A DNA stretch of 64,000 nt from positions 496,001 to 560,000 of the forward strand of contig JAUPSS010000010.1 of NCBI GenBank assembly GCA_040285825.1, written 5' to 3'. Position 1 is the first letter of the stretch. Each line of letters opens with the position of its first letter. The notes under the pieces were generated by a model. The model saw nothing but the letters and a program-made list of their open reading frames with translations. It did not search any database and was not told the origin of the DNA. Below are positions 31,683 through 41,580 of this stretch, in pieces. This DNA is from Eukaryota sp. TZLM1-RC. Lineage: Eukaryota > Metamonada: BaSk clade. A program made the position numbers and the translations under genes.

Positions 31683-32882
31683 ATGTCTATTAAGTCTTAC
31701 TCAGTTGAATTATCCAATGCAATCCAAACCTTTGACGGTAAATCTCTTTCCCGACTACTATCTCTACGACATACTCATGCATCACCTTTCAGGTCCTCTA
31801 TAATATCCACATTCACAAATAACACGATTTCTGATGTTCTTTCATCAAATCTTTCTGTATCAGAACAGACAGAGGAATGGTCAAACATTATTTCCTCCTT
31901 CATAGAAGCTTTTCATCATTATTACCACAACAGTTTTCAAGAATGTTACACTTCACTTTCATCCATGGTTAGTTCGATCTTGACTGTCTTCCACTACTGG
32001 AATCTCTCATTTGTACGTACCTTTACTTCTGAGCTCAAATCTATAGCAATCAAAACAAAATCTTCTGATGTGCTGGACGATGTTTCTTCCCTTCTGTTTA
32101 GGTTTTCTCAAGCTTGTAATGCGGATAAGGGTCCCGTTGAAACTTCCAAACAGTGGTTATATCTTCATTTGTCCAATGTACTATTAGCTGTGTATTTCCA
32201 ATCAAACTCTTTAGGTCTCGCCAAATCAGTTTTACGACCTTGGGAAACTGTCTCGGTGATTCCTCTTGACGATTACCCTTTGATTGATAGAGTCACGTTT
32301 TGTTATTATTCGGGTAGAATTTATTTGTATAGAGGAAAGTTCAGGCTGGCTCATGAACGATTGTCTTTTTGTTTTGGCAAGCTAACCATCTCTGACTCTA
32401 AGAGAGCCACACTTTGTAGTTACTACTATGTCTTTGCTGCCCTTCTCCATGGTAAATCTCCTTCCACGTCCCTTCTCTCTCGCCTCAACATGGACTTCCT
32501 CTCTTCGTTCATCATGACTGTGCGCAGAGGAGACGTGGTAGGGTATGTGGAATGGGGAAGGAGTCATGAGAAGTTGCTACTGAAAACGGGATGCTTTGTT
32601 GTTTATTCGACGTTGGAATTGGTGGTGTTGAGGAATTTGTTCAAGAATGTTGTGGGTTATCACACGCCAAAGTTGCTGTTCTCTAGGCTTCAGATGGCAT
32701 ATCAATACTCTTCATCACGTCATGTAGGTCAAAATGATGACGATATTGATCCTCAAGTGATTTGTCAGGTTTCCCGGTTATTTAGTGAGGGCTTTGTTAA
32801 GGGTTACGTTTCAGTTCCGCATAAGGCAATTGTTTTGTCAAAACAAGATCCTTTCCCAAAGTTAAGTGGAAGAAAGATGTAG
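31683..32882 (+). CDS. PCID2: PCI-domain protein of the PCID2/Thp1 family (TREX-2 complex)
   Basis: A 399-residue single-exon protein. PCID2/Thp1 proteins pair with Sac3/GANP and DSS1 in TREX-2, which couples transcription to mRNA export at nuclear pores. Family blocks: KQWLYLHLSNVLLAVYFQSN, LGLAKSVLRPWE, RVTFCYYSGRIYLYRGKFRLAHERLSFCF, VYSTLELVVLRNLFKNV (winged-helix part of the PCI domain), and the end FVKGYVSVPHKAIVLSKQDPFPKLS, which closely parallels the human PCID2 C-terminus. ATG at 31683. A TCACTTAC motif lies about 35 bp upstream. A CSN12-type paralogue is the alternative. Confidence 0.85.
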   Translation: MSIKSYSVELSNAIQTFDGKSLSRLLSLRHTHASPFRSSIISTFTNNTISDVLSSNLSVSEQTEEWSNIISSFIEAFHHYYHNSFQECYTSLSSMVSSILTVFHYWNLSFVRTFTSELKSIAIKTKSSDVLDDVSSLLFRFSQACNADKGPVETSKQWLYLHLSNVLLAVYFQSNSLGLAKSVLRPWETVSVIPLDDYPLIDRVTFCYYSGRIYLYRGKFRLAHERLSFCFGKLTISDSKRATLCSYYYVFAALLHGKSPSTSLLSRLNMDFLSSFIMTVRRGDVVGYVEWGRSHEKLLLKTGCFVVYSTLELVVLRNLFKNVVGYHTPKLLFSRLQMAYQYSSSRHVGQNDDDIDPQVICQVSRLFSEGFVKGYVSVPHKAIVLSKQDPFPKLSGRKM

Positions 32883-33741
32883 AATTTAAATTTTAAAAAT
32901 TTTATTCATTTTATTAATTTTTTTTGAATTTATGAATTTAATGTATCTTTGAATTTTTGAAAGCGTTTTTTCTTGCAGCATTTTTAATAAATTGTTATTG
33001 AACTTTAAACTTAAACACAATGAAACGTCAACTACTTCTAGTACAAAAACGATTAACTCAAAGTAAATAAAGACTGCACATAGAGTTTCACTAACCCTAG
33101 TCTGTAATAAGGATATTATAAGTTTGAGAGGAGTCATGCCACAGGATTACAATTTTTGAGCCTCGAGGTAACAAATTATGCAATTTTCTTCCTCAATAAT
33201 TCATTTGTTATCAATGAGTGTTATTGGTTGCAAGAGTAAATGCCGATGCCATGAGTTTGTACTGATCAAGTAACACATAGCCAACATTACTCACACACAA
33301 TTTCACACAAAGTTTGATCACAAGTTGATCACATCTAGTACATAAGGACTACATGCAACTCACCTAATCATACCAATGACCATTCAACCAATCATACCAA
33401 TGACTACTCAAATGACCATAGCACGGACTTTAACACCACAATTGTTATAATAATTGTCCCAAAATGGACTTTAAAGATTTGACCAACGATTGTAATAAAC
33501 AACCATTGGTCAATATACGAAACTAGGAACTTCATATGAGCCTCAGTAAATGGTATCAAAAACGATACTCTTACACTTAGAGCATTTGTTTTATTAGTTT
33601 ACAACATTCAATTGTATACTTTTTGATTTTTTATTTTTTTTACAATTTAATGTTTAAAAATTAATAAACTCGATTAATTCAAATATATACAAAATCAATT
33701 GAAAATGTAATCATGAGTTGAGCAGATGAGCAGATGAGCAG
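32883..33741. other. Intergenic with short tandem repeats
   Basis: AT-rich 3' flank of the PCID2-like gene. A 24-bp unit beginning AATCATACCAATGAC is repeated twice at 33366-33413, and an 8-bp repeat GAGCAGAT lies at 33720-33743, ending at the 5' boundary of the family-N element. No gene. Confidence 0.45.
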
Positions 33742-35487
33742 CAGGCCCATCTGGAATTTCTTTTGATCTGTTAAAAATAGCGTGTTCCAGTGCTCCCGAA
33801 ATTGCTGATGATCTAGCCCACTATTTTCAACAATTGATTGTTTTGAAAATTAATCCTCCATTTGAATTACTCGCAGCACGTCTGATTGCTTTAGTAAAGC
33901 CTGGAAACGGAATCAAACCTGATGGAATACGCCCAATTGCTGTTGGTGAATCCCTTCTCGTTTGCTAGCATCAATTGTCTTCGATCGTGTCAAAGACAAA
34001 GCTTCTACATTTTTGAATCCTCATTAATTTGGAATCAAAACAATTGATGGTGCTTCTGTTGCTGCTATCGCCTCTGATACCTTTTTTAATGCAGAGGAAA
34101 ATAATTTTATTTTTAATCTCGACTTTAAAAATGCTTTTAATTCTGTAAAGCGAGAAGCAATTTTTGAAGTTATTAAATCTGATTTTCCTGAGCTATCGAG
34201 TTTTTTCTACCATTTTTATGGGAAAGAATCAGATTTAATTTTTAATTCATTTGGTCTTAAATCATCTTCTGGAGTGAAGCAGGGAGATCCTTTAGGCCCA
34301 TTATTGTTTTGTTTAGCTATTCACAAAACTTTAAATATCATTAAGCAAAAATACCCTTCTATAAAAATAGTTGCTTATATGGATGATATATCCTTGATTG
34401 GTTCATTTGATTTACTAGAATTGGTTGCTCAAGAAATTGCCGATTCATATGAAAATATTGGGCTTCATCTTAATGCCAGCAAATGCCTTCTGATTGGCTC
34501 TTCTGCTCAAGACCTCCTGATAAACCATTCTATTATCCCTTTTACTAATTATAGTAGTGATGCTTTTAAGTTCCTTGGTTGTTGGTTAGGAAATGTGCCT
34601 CAAATTCACAATGAATTGCAAGTTATTTTGGAAAAAATGAAAATTGAACTTGATTCAATTTCTTCTTTAGATATAGAAAAGCATATTAAATTTTTCATGC
34701 TTAAAATTTGCTACACTGGGAGAATAACCCACATTTTGAGATCTTGTGCTCCTTCCATAGCATTAGATTTTTGTCTATCTTTTAATTCATTGAGAACAGA
34801 ATTTTTTGCTGATTTATTGGATGTAGAACCAGGAATGTTGAAAAGCCATTTATTTTCTTCAGCAAATTTGGGTGGTATTGGTTTTACTAAATCTTCAATT
34901 TTGTGTCAATCAGCATTCTTGGGTGGTGGCAAAAATTTTATTTATGAATTTTCTCGTAGATTTCCTGATGATTCTCATCTGTTAGTCCCCAATTGTAGTC
35001 CCTATTTGTATGAGTTATCTTGTGAACTTGAAAAATTACCGCCACAAATTTGGACCAAATGTTTTCCTCAATCAATTCAAGAAATTCCAAACCGATCTCT
35101 ATTTAATTTACAGTTTTGCTGTAAAAAGCTTCAACAAAAATTGTCAAAGATTTTTGAAAGCTTGGATTTTGATGTTAGACTTGGCTTGGCCAAGAAAAAG
35201 AATCCCGCTTTTGCAAATCTTTTACAAGATATGTGTGACAGTACTTCTTCTGCCTTAGTAACAACAATTCCACAAGTTTATGGTACTCTCTTATCCGATT
35301 CTGCTTGGACTCTGAATATGAGATTTCGTTCCTTTATCTGGCCTGATAATTTACCTCATAATTTAATTTGTAAATGTTCTCGAGAAATTACAACTACTCA
35401 TTTGTTAAATTGTAAACATTTTATTACTTTTAGAAGCAAGGTTCATGATGCTGTAAGAGACCAGTTATATTGTATGTGTAAATCTCA
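33742..35487 (+). mobile_element. Family-N non-LTR retrotransposon, main part (interrupted)
   Basis: Begins 5'-truncated in the RT (AGPSGISFDLLK) directly after a GAGCAGAT microsatellite. A frameshift near 33958 and a stop near 34026 (LNPH-stop-FGIKTIDG) precede a long frame, 34274-35487, with SSGVKQGDPLGPLLFCLAIHK, the catalytic VAYMDDISLIGS, SKCLLIGSSAQDL, the post-RT block LCQSAFLGGGKNFIYEF, the linker LQQKLSKIFESLDFDVRLGLAKKKNPAF, the finger CKCSREITTTHLLNC, and VHDAVRDQLYCMCKS. It is cut at about 35487 by the minus-strand family-O copy. Its C-terminal end reappears at 37613. Confidence 0.82.
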
Positions 35488-37531
35488 AAAAAGAAAAAAA
35501 TTTGACTCGAAGTTTGTTAAAAGATCTGCAAAAATTGAGAGATACCGATGGGGGAGTTGACCTTAAAATATGAGTGAATTTTCCAGAATAACAAATTTTT
35601 AAAATAAAAAATTTGATGTGTTTCTCAATGTCACATTCAGCAATAAAACTAAGATCCTTGTCAAACTTCTCCAATAAATTGTTTAACTGGGAATAAATTT
35701 CATCCAAATTGCCAAGCCAACATCCAAGAAACTTAAAAGCTTGTTGGTCGTAATTGATAAAAGGAATCTGAGCTCCACCAATCATCAAAGATTGTTTTTC
35801 TTTACCAATCAAGAGACATTTAGATGGGTTCAAAGCTAAACCAATTTCTTTGTATTTCGCCGCAATGTTTTCAGAAACCCTAGAAATGCTTTCAAAAGAA
35901 CCAATAATAGAAATGTCATCCATATAGGCAACAATACGCAAATCAGGGAAATCTTGTTGTGTCATTTTAATAATATTATGAATAGCCAAACAAAACAGCA
36001 AAGGGCCAAGAGGATCACCTTGTTTCACACCAGAAGAAGATTCAAGGGTAAAGGAGTCAAAAATTAAGTCTGATTTTTTTCCATAAAATAAATAAAAATA
36101 TGCAGAAAGTTCAGGAAAATCATGAAGAAGCACATCAAAAATACAATTACGTTTCACAGAATTGAAAGCATTTTTGAAATCCAAATTGAAAATATATTGA
36201 TGTTGTTGACTATTGAAAAAAACATCTGAAGTCATTGAAGCAACAGAAGCACCTTCAATAGTTTTTATACCAAATTGGAAAGGCTTCAAATAGTCCCTTG
36301 CTTTAGTAGAAATTCTGTTAAAAATAAGCGAAGAAAGCAATCTGGTTAATGACTCTCCAATAGCAATTGGTCTAACTCCATCAGGTTTGTCACCTTTACC
36401 AGGTTTAACTAAAGCAACTAAACGGGCAGCAGTCAATTCAGGCGGAGGAACATAATTTAAACACATTAAATTTTGAAAATAGGAAGCAAGATCCTCAACA
36501 ATTTCAGGAGCATTTTTACAGGCAGTTTTTAACAAATCAAAGGAAATGCCTGAAGGACCAGCAGCTTTTCCTTTTGGTAATTTAGCAACGGCATTCAATA
36601 CTTCTTGAGCCTGAAATGGATTTTCTAGCCAAAATTGACAAATAGAAGGCTTACTGGGGCAAAAATGTTCAGTTGGATGGAGGGATTTCAATTTTTTAAC
36701 AATTTCGAGATTGGTATCAGCCAGCTTTCCCGAAAAAATATTTTTTAATCCGCTTCCATATCTACCTCTCAAAAACAATTTTCTTGCTTGAAAAGATGAA
36801 TTAGCTTTTCTCTGTTTTGGTTTGTAATTAATTTTCTTCTTATTCTTTTTGGCAAAGAATTTCCAAAATCTTGTTATCTTCCATTTGTTTAATTTCAATT
36901 GCGAAGATAAAGAACGCATTTCCATTGACAAAGGAACAGAACTCGCAGGACTCACCTCTACAGGAATTTTAACAGGTGTACGAAGAGAATCACTTGTTTG
37001 ACAGTCAAAACAAAACAAGAGAGGGCGACCATTAGAAGAATTAGAGAGGAACTTTTTGCAAAAAGGACAACTATGTTTTAAGACATTATCCGTAGGATCA
37101 GGAGCAACAGTTTTTGGTAAATGAGTTTGATCAATATTTAAATCATAATTAACATCATCAGCAGAAACATTGGGAACAGGAGGAAGATTTAGTTCGGATG
37201 GCGTTTGCAAACTATTAACAATAGAAATATTGGTTTTCAGTCTCATTTTTCCGGTAATAATATCAGGACATTTTCTAATGTTATGACCAACCTTGCCACA
37301 TTTGGAACAGGTATGTCTTCTTTTTTGCACTTTTTCAGGCGTAATATCAGGGGCATCACACAAAGGCAAAAAATCTTTTTTAAAAATTTTCAAATTTTTT
37401 TGAGAAGAATTTCGAGCATAGCTTGAAGGGTGGGGAGAGTGGAGAAGTGAAGGGGATGAGCTTGATCTGATGGGTAGAATCTTTGCTTGGGCGTTCCAAT
37501 TAGTATCAGAGTCACTGTCAGTCACTGGCAT
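35481..37531 (-). CDS. Family-O retrotransposon ORF: zinc knuckles and reverse transcriptase (3' part lost)
   Basis: The best view of the lineage's N-terminus. From the ATG at 37531: a CCHC knuckle (C75, C78, H83, C88 in CSKCGKVGHNIRKC), a second Cys cluster (C155, C158, C174, C177), a basic linker about 220-260, then RT from about residue 300: GKAAGPSGISFD, YIFNLDFKNAFNSVKR (first Asp 451), SSSGVKQGDPLGP, and catalytic VAYMDDISIIG at 536-539. The frame is intact to about residue 680 (FNKLRVKFFS), where it runs into antisense family-N DNA at 35481. The endonuclease domain is therefore missing. About 80 bp of 5' UTR precedes the ATG. Intact RT, but not autonomous. Confidence 0.85.
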
Positions 37532-37612
37532 CGTTTTGGCAAAGACACAGTACGACTTTGACGCCGTGACAGAAAGTGAAATATGAGAGGGTTGACTAAG
37601 GGAGGGAGAAAA
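35488..37612 (-). mobile_element. Family-O non-LTR retrotransposon O1, 5' two-thirds
   Basis: Shares its 5' end, a T-run then CTCCCTCCCTTAGTCAACC, with the copy ending at about 50546, so 37612 is the true element 5' boundary. The 3' part is absent. Its position splits the family-N element between 35487 and 37613, with about 90 N codons missing across the gap. This suggests insertion with target deletion or later recombination. Confidence 0.75.
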
Positions 37613-37970
37613 AAAAACTAAAAAAATACAATGAACCTTTGTCCAAATTGGCCAGACTACAGCATGCAAAATACAATTTGTATCCATTTGTATTTTCCCT
37701 TTTTGGTTCACTTGCACCAACTGCTTTACGTTTTTTGGATGATTTTGAATTGATTGTCAAGAGAAGAACTGGGAGAAATTTCAACAGATTGTTTTGGCAA
37801 AATAGAATTGTGTTTTCTATTTTTAAGGGGATGTTGAAGATGGTTTCTGATGCTTTGCTGTCTCTTGGTTCTCACTATGAGAGAGTTGCATCTAGTGTTT
37901 TTGTTTTGGGAGAGATGGATTTTTAGATGTTGATTTATAGGTTTTGAATAAAATTAAAATTAAATAAAAA
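37613..37970 (+). mobile_element. Family-N retrotransposon 3' end (continuation of 33742-35487)
   Basis: Encodes KKYNEPLSKLARLQHAKYNLYPFVFSLFGS, FLDDFELIVKRRTGRNFNRLFWQNRIVFSIFKG and the end RVASSVFVLGEMDF, stop at 37924-37926. The 3' UTR is about 40 bp with an A-rich tail that abuts, tail to tail, the truncated 3' end of family-P copy P1. Confidence 0.78.
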
Positions 37971-38868
37971 AAATATCCTCAATACACGCATCAACATCAT
38001 CAAATCTTTTCAGCGCGCGATTTTCATACTCTATTCCCAATTGTAACAGTGCTTTGGTCAACATTTCTGGAATTGCTTTAAGAATAGTAAAAACAATTCT
38101 ATTGTGCCAGAAATTGAAGTTCAATTCTTTTCCTGCTCTTTCTTTTATTAAACTTCTGAAACCTTCAAGAAATTTAATGCCAGATATTCCAATGTTACCA
38201 AAAAGAGAAACAGCAAATGGAACCAACTGATACTTGACATGCTCAACACGTCCTAACTGAGATAAGGGTTCATTGTACTTTTTGATTTTGCTCTTTTCAG
38301 CAAAGCAAAGTGGAGTTTCATCTCTTTTAGCAAAATCAATTGCTGAGTCTTTACAAACATCAACAGTAACAACATCAACAACTTTAATAACCCCATCAGA
38401 CGCAGGGGTAATTAAATCAGCACGGCGTTTCCCAAAAGTATTTTCATCTTCATTTTCAGATGACAACCTTCGCACAAGTGGTTCAACAAAAGCTTCAATG
38501 TGATGACTTTTGCACATAGCGTATAGTTGGTCTCTAACAGCATCGTGAACAACTGAGCGATATGTAATATTAAATTTGCAATTAAGTAAATGATTCAGAT
38601 TAATGAGCTGACCACAACGACAAATCAAATCATTTGGCACACTACATGGCCACAGAAAACACCTCATCCTGAAGGCAGTTGTCCATTGATGATCATTTAA
38701 TAATAGACCATATACATTTGGAATCTGGGAAATAAGACAACTTGAGCTACTTTCCTTAAGGTCAATTAAAAAGTTTGCAAAAACGGGATTATTTTCTTTA
38801 GCCAAGCTAAGACGAACAGTGAAATCCAAGTTTTCAAAAACTTTTAATATCTGTTTCTGCAATTTAGC
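37971..38868 (-). mobile_element. Family-P non-LTR retrotransposon P1, endonuclease half
   Basis: An open frame from the linker (QILKVFENLDFTVRLSLAKE) through the finger CRCGQLINLNHLLNC, the endonuclease core KRRADLITPASDGVIKVVDVV (R-x-D-X13-D; conserved VEPLV Glu upstream) and VPFAVSLFGNIGISGIKFLEG to ACIEDI. The last residues and stop are replaced by the family-N tail at 37970. It continues upstream at 39574-39804 beyond the family-Q insertion. Confidence 0.82.
38859..38868 (+). repeat. Target-site duplication of the family-Q insertion, left copy (GCAATTTAGC)
   Basis: Ten bases identical to 39574-39583. They are part of the interrupted family-P coding sequence (AKLQ), so the insertion can be excised on paper to rejoin P1. 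Confidence 0.92.
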
Positions 38869-39573
38869 AAATGTGGAGCTGGTTTGACATTATCACATTT
38901 ATTTAATTGTAATAGATTTATTTCCTATCGTTCTACGTTGCATGATGCAGTCAGAGATCAAATCCATGCAATGTGTAATTCCTATCATATTGAATCTTTT
39001 GTAGAACCTTTGTTGAGGTCTCTTGATATAAATGAAAGCGTAAGAGATTCAGAATATGGAAAGCGACGTGCTGATGTTGTTGTGCCCTCGTTTGATGATG
39101 TCATGAATGTTGTTGATGTCGTAACAGTGGATGTTTGCAAGAAAAATGCCTTGAAAAATGCTCAATCTGAAGTATCCCCCCTTGATGACTCCGAATTGTA
39201 CAAACGGAAAAAATATGCAAATCCTTTAAAAGAATTGAAACATGTTCGCCATGTAGATTACCAAATTTGCCCATTTGCTATATCGTTGTATGGTCGTCTT
39301 GGAAAAACTGCTATGAATTTTATTGATGATTTTGAAAATCTTGTGAAAAGAAGAATGAATAAGCGTTTTGATCGTCGCTTGTGGCTAAATCGTATTGTTT
39401 TTACTATTTTCAAATCAATTCCTAAAATGATTTCGAAAGCTTTGATGTCTGTCAGTGCACATTACGAAGAAATTGCTGTTGTGAGGTTTGATGGTGTGGA
39501 AGCTTGTTTTGAAGATATTGACTTTTAGACTGTAGTTTAACAATAAATTAAAATAAAATAAAAAAAAATAAAA
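38869..39573 (+). mobile_element. Family-Q non-LTR retrotransposon, 5'-truncated, inserted in P1 with 10-bp TSD
   Basis: A textbook 705-bp target-primed insertion: 5' truncation inside the finger (C-K-C-G codons), an intact frame to the stop at 39526-39528, a short 3' UTR with AATAAATTAAAATAAA, and an A-rich tail. It encodes TLSHLFNC, the endonuclease core KRRADVVVPSFDDVMNVVDVV (R-x-D-X13-D), DDSELYKRKKYANPLKELKHV, CPFAISLYGRLGKTAMNFIDDFENLVKRRM and the C-terminus ACFEDIDF. The intact reading frame and perfect TSD indicate a fairly young insertion. Confidence 0.93.
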
Positions 39574-39804
39574 GCAATTTAGCATATGCAAATTTCAAGG
39601 AAATCAAACTCCTGGGTGGAATTTCTTGAATATCAGCAGGAAAGCATTTGGACCATATGTGAGGAGAGATGCATTCAATTTCACTCTGCAAGGACACTAA
39701 ATAGTCACTAACACAACATTCTATTAAATGCTGGTTTTCAGGAAAACGTTTCAAAAATTCAAAGACGAAATTTTTTCCTCCACCGATGAATGCGGCTTTA
39801 CACA
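39574..39804 (-). mobile_element. Family-P copy P1, upstream segment
   Basis: Encodes LCKAAFIGGGKNFVFEFLKRFPENQHLIE, then SPHIWSKCFPADIQEIPPRSLISLKFAYAKL, directly continued by 37971-38868 once the Q insertion is removed. Its right end (upstream in the element) is cut at about 39805 by the 3' end of the O2 element. Confidence 0.8.
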
Positions 39805-40223
39805 AATATTTTATTTTTATTCAACAACAAATATGAAATACACAATTAAAACTCGACATCCTCAAAACCTGCCTCCCCTACATCAAAACAATTGATTGCT
39901 AAAGATTCAGAAAATTTCCCAGAAGAAGATAGTGAATCAGAAATTAGTTTTACCATTCCCTTAAAAATAGAAAATACAATCCTGTTTTGCCAGTAAACAC
40001 GATTGAAAATTCTTCCAGTTCTTTCCTTTACAACTACAACAAAATCCTCAAGGAAAGCCATAGCAGCCTTACCTAGAGATCCAAGCAAAGAAAAAACAAA
40101 TGGACATAAATTATATTGGGCATGAGAATTTTCATTAACCGAGGAAATGGGTTTCGCATATTTAGCAACTTTATATTTTTCGCCTGCAAGAAGAGGATTA
40201 TTTACATCCGAGTTAATGAGATG
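39805..40223 (-). mobile_element. Family-O retrotransposon O2, 3' end (beyond the Ty3 insertion)
   Basis: Encodes NSDVNNPLLAGEKYKVAKYAKPISS, CPFVFSLLGSLGKAAMAFLEDFVVVVKERTGRIFNRVYWQNRIVFSIFKG and the C-terminus FDVGEAGFEDVEF (stop at 39846-39848), then about 40 bp of A/T-rich tail. It continues the frame left at 47556 on the far side of the Ty3 element. Confidence 0.85.
40220..40223 (+). repeat. Ty3 target-site duplication, left (GATG)
   Basis: Pairs with GTTG at 47556-47559, three of four bases matching. The family-O coding sequence on both sides supports a 4-bp duplication with one later substitution. Confidence 0.55.
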
Positions 40224-40394
40224 TGTTGGCTTTAGTGCACGTTGGTTTTCCATAAACGAATAAAAACAGATGTTTATAGAACAGAGGTAGAAAATCAAAG
40301 CTATATTAAACAAAAACGAATTTAAACTAAAGATGACGTGATACATCACGTCATACTTTCCAAAATAGGCAGGAGGAGTTTAGCCTGGCTAACA
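40224..40394 (-). repeat. Ty3/gypsy LTR, 171 bp (3' LTR in element orientation)
   Basis: Plus-strand termini TGTT..AACA. Differs from the other LTR (47385-47555) at only two visible positions, both transitions. Contains the pol stop codon (TAG at 40389-40391) and one imperfect copy of a 22-bp palindrome. Very short for a gypsy LTR. Confidence 0.92.
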
Positions 40395-41580
40395 CTGCCT
40401 CTTCTTCTTTCTTTTTCGTTGTTTCTTAGCAGGAGGATCGGATAGTTTCACATACCTAGAATAGGCGGAAGTATTCTTTATGGATGAGACAGGTTGTTTG
40501 GTGGTAGTCCCATCAGACCACAAAACGGTAGCTAGATTACTCGAGATGTCAAGAATAGCGTCCAGGAAGGTCTCTCCAGAATCTGCAGCGGCATAGGCAT
40601 CTAGAACAGCGGGCGGCAAGGAAGAGTAACAAGGCTTAATGAGATGTACTGAAGTTTTCAAGGAAGAGCGGGTAACCGGATTCAGAACAAGAAGGGAACT
40701 AGGGGATAAGATCTTCTGCACGATGTAGGGTCCGACATAATGACCATGGAGTTTGTCTGGCTTCTCGCGCAGAACAAAGACTCGGTCGTTTACCTGAGGA
40801 CGATAAGAGGGCTCGGGCATATCGACAGTAGATTGATCAAGGGACTGGCCTACAGCTTCCCAGGAAGAGATAAGCTTCTCTGTCAACTTATGCAGGTGTT
40901 CGATGAATTCTGGTGTATCAGCAGGCAAGGAATGGGAGGCAAAGGAAGTCAATAGCTGGTTGGGCAGGAGACGAGGAGAGGTGTCAGATCCGAAGATTAG
41001 ACTATATGGAGAGGCGTTCAGAGCTTTCCTTTCTTGTGAGTTCAATACCATCTGGCAGAGGGGAACGTAATCAGACCAGTTATGATAATCGGAGAAGTCA
41101 AGCAGCATACGTCGGATGACTTGAAGAAAACTTCGGTGTTGGCGTTCTACTAACCCATTAGATTGATGGTAGTGAGGTAAGGATTGGGTATGTTCTACGT
41201 TCAGGAATTGGCATAGTAGACTGAATATCTTGTTGGCGAATTCGGGACCGTTATCGGAGTGTATGCATCGTGGAGCACCAAAAACGGAGTAAACAGAGGA
41301 GATTAGGGAGTTGGCTACGGTTAATGCTTTAAGGTCTTTTGTAGGGACTAGGATACTGAACTTGGAGAATGCATCAACAAAATGAACAATATATCGGTAA
41401 CCATAGGAGTCAACGGGCAGGGGGCCAATGGAATCGCAGTGGATGCTTTCAAATGGGCGGCGAACGGAATTCAAAGATCCAGTGGAGGAAATCAATGTCT
41501 TAGGAACGGGGGCAGTCTTTTGGCAAGGGATACATGTATTGATGTGGGTTTGGAGGTCGCTTCGCATGTTGGGCCAGTGA
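40389..41580 (-). CDS. Ty3/gypsy integrase (C-terminal part of Pol, in a shifted frame)
   Basis: From the first methionine (41567) 392 residues are open. The second half of the HHCC zinc finger (C12, C15 in CIPC) is followed by the DDE catalytic core: D45 (CDSIGPL), D105 (HSDNGPEF) and E141 (NGLVERQHRS), with the canonical 35-residue D-E spacing. A GPY/F-type module follows (KLHGHYVGPYIVQKI). The C-terminus is strongly basic (KKQRKRKKKRQC), is encoded by the polypurine tract, and stops inside the LTR. The upstream HxH half of the finger is in the other frame (41492-46969), so one base has been lost between them. Confidence 0.9.
40395..40417 (-). promoter_or_regulatory. Polypurine tract of the Ty3/gypsy element
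   Basis: On the minus strand an almost pure purine run (GAAAAAGAAAGAAGAAGAGG, then CAG) directly abuts the 3' LTR. This is the expected primer site for plus-strand DNA synthesis. Confidence 0.8.
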
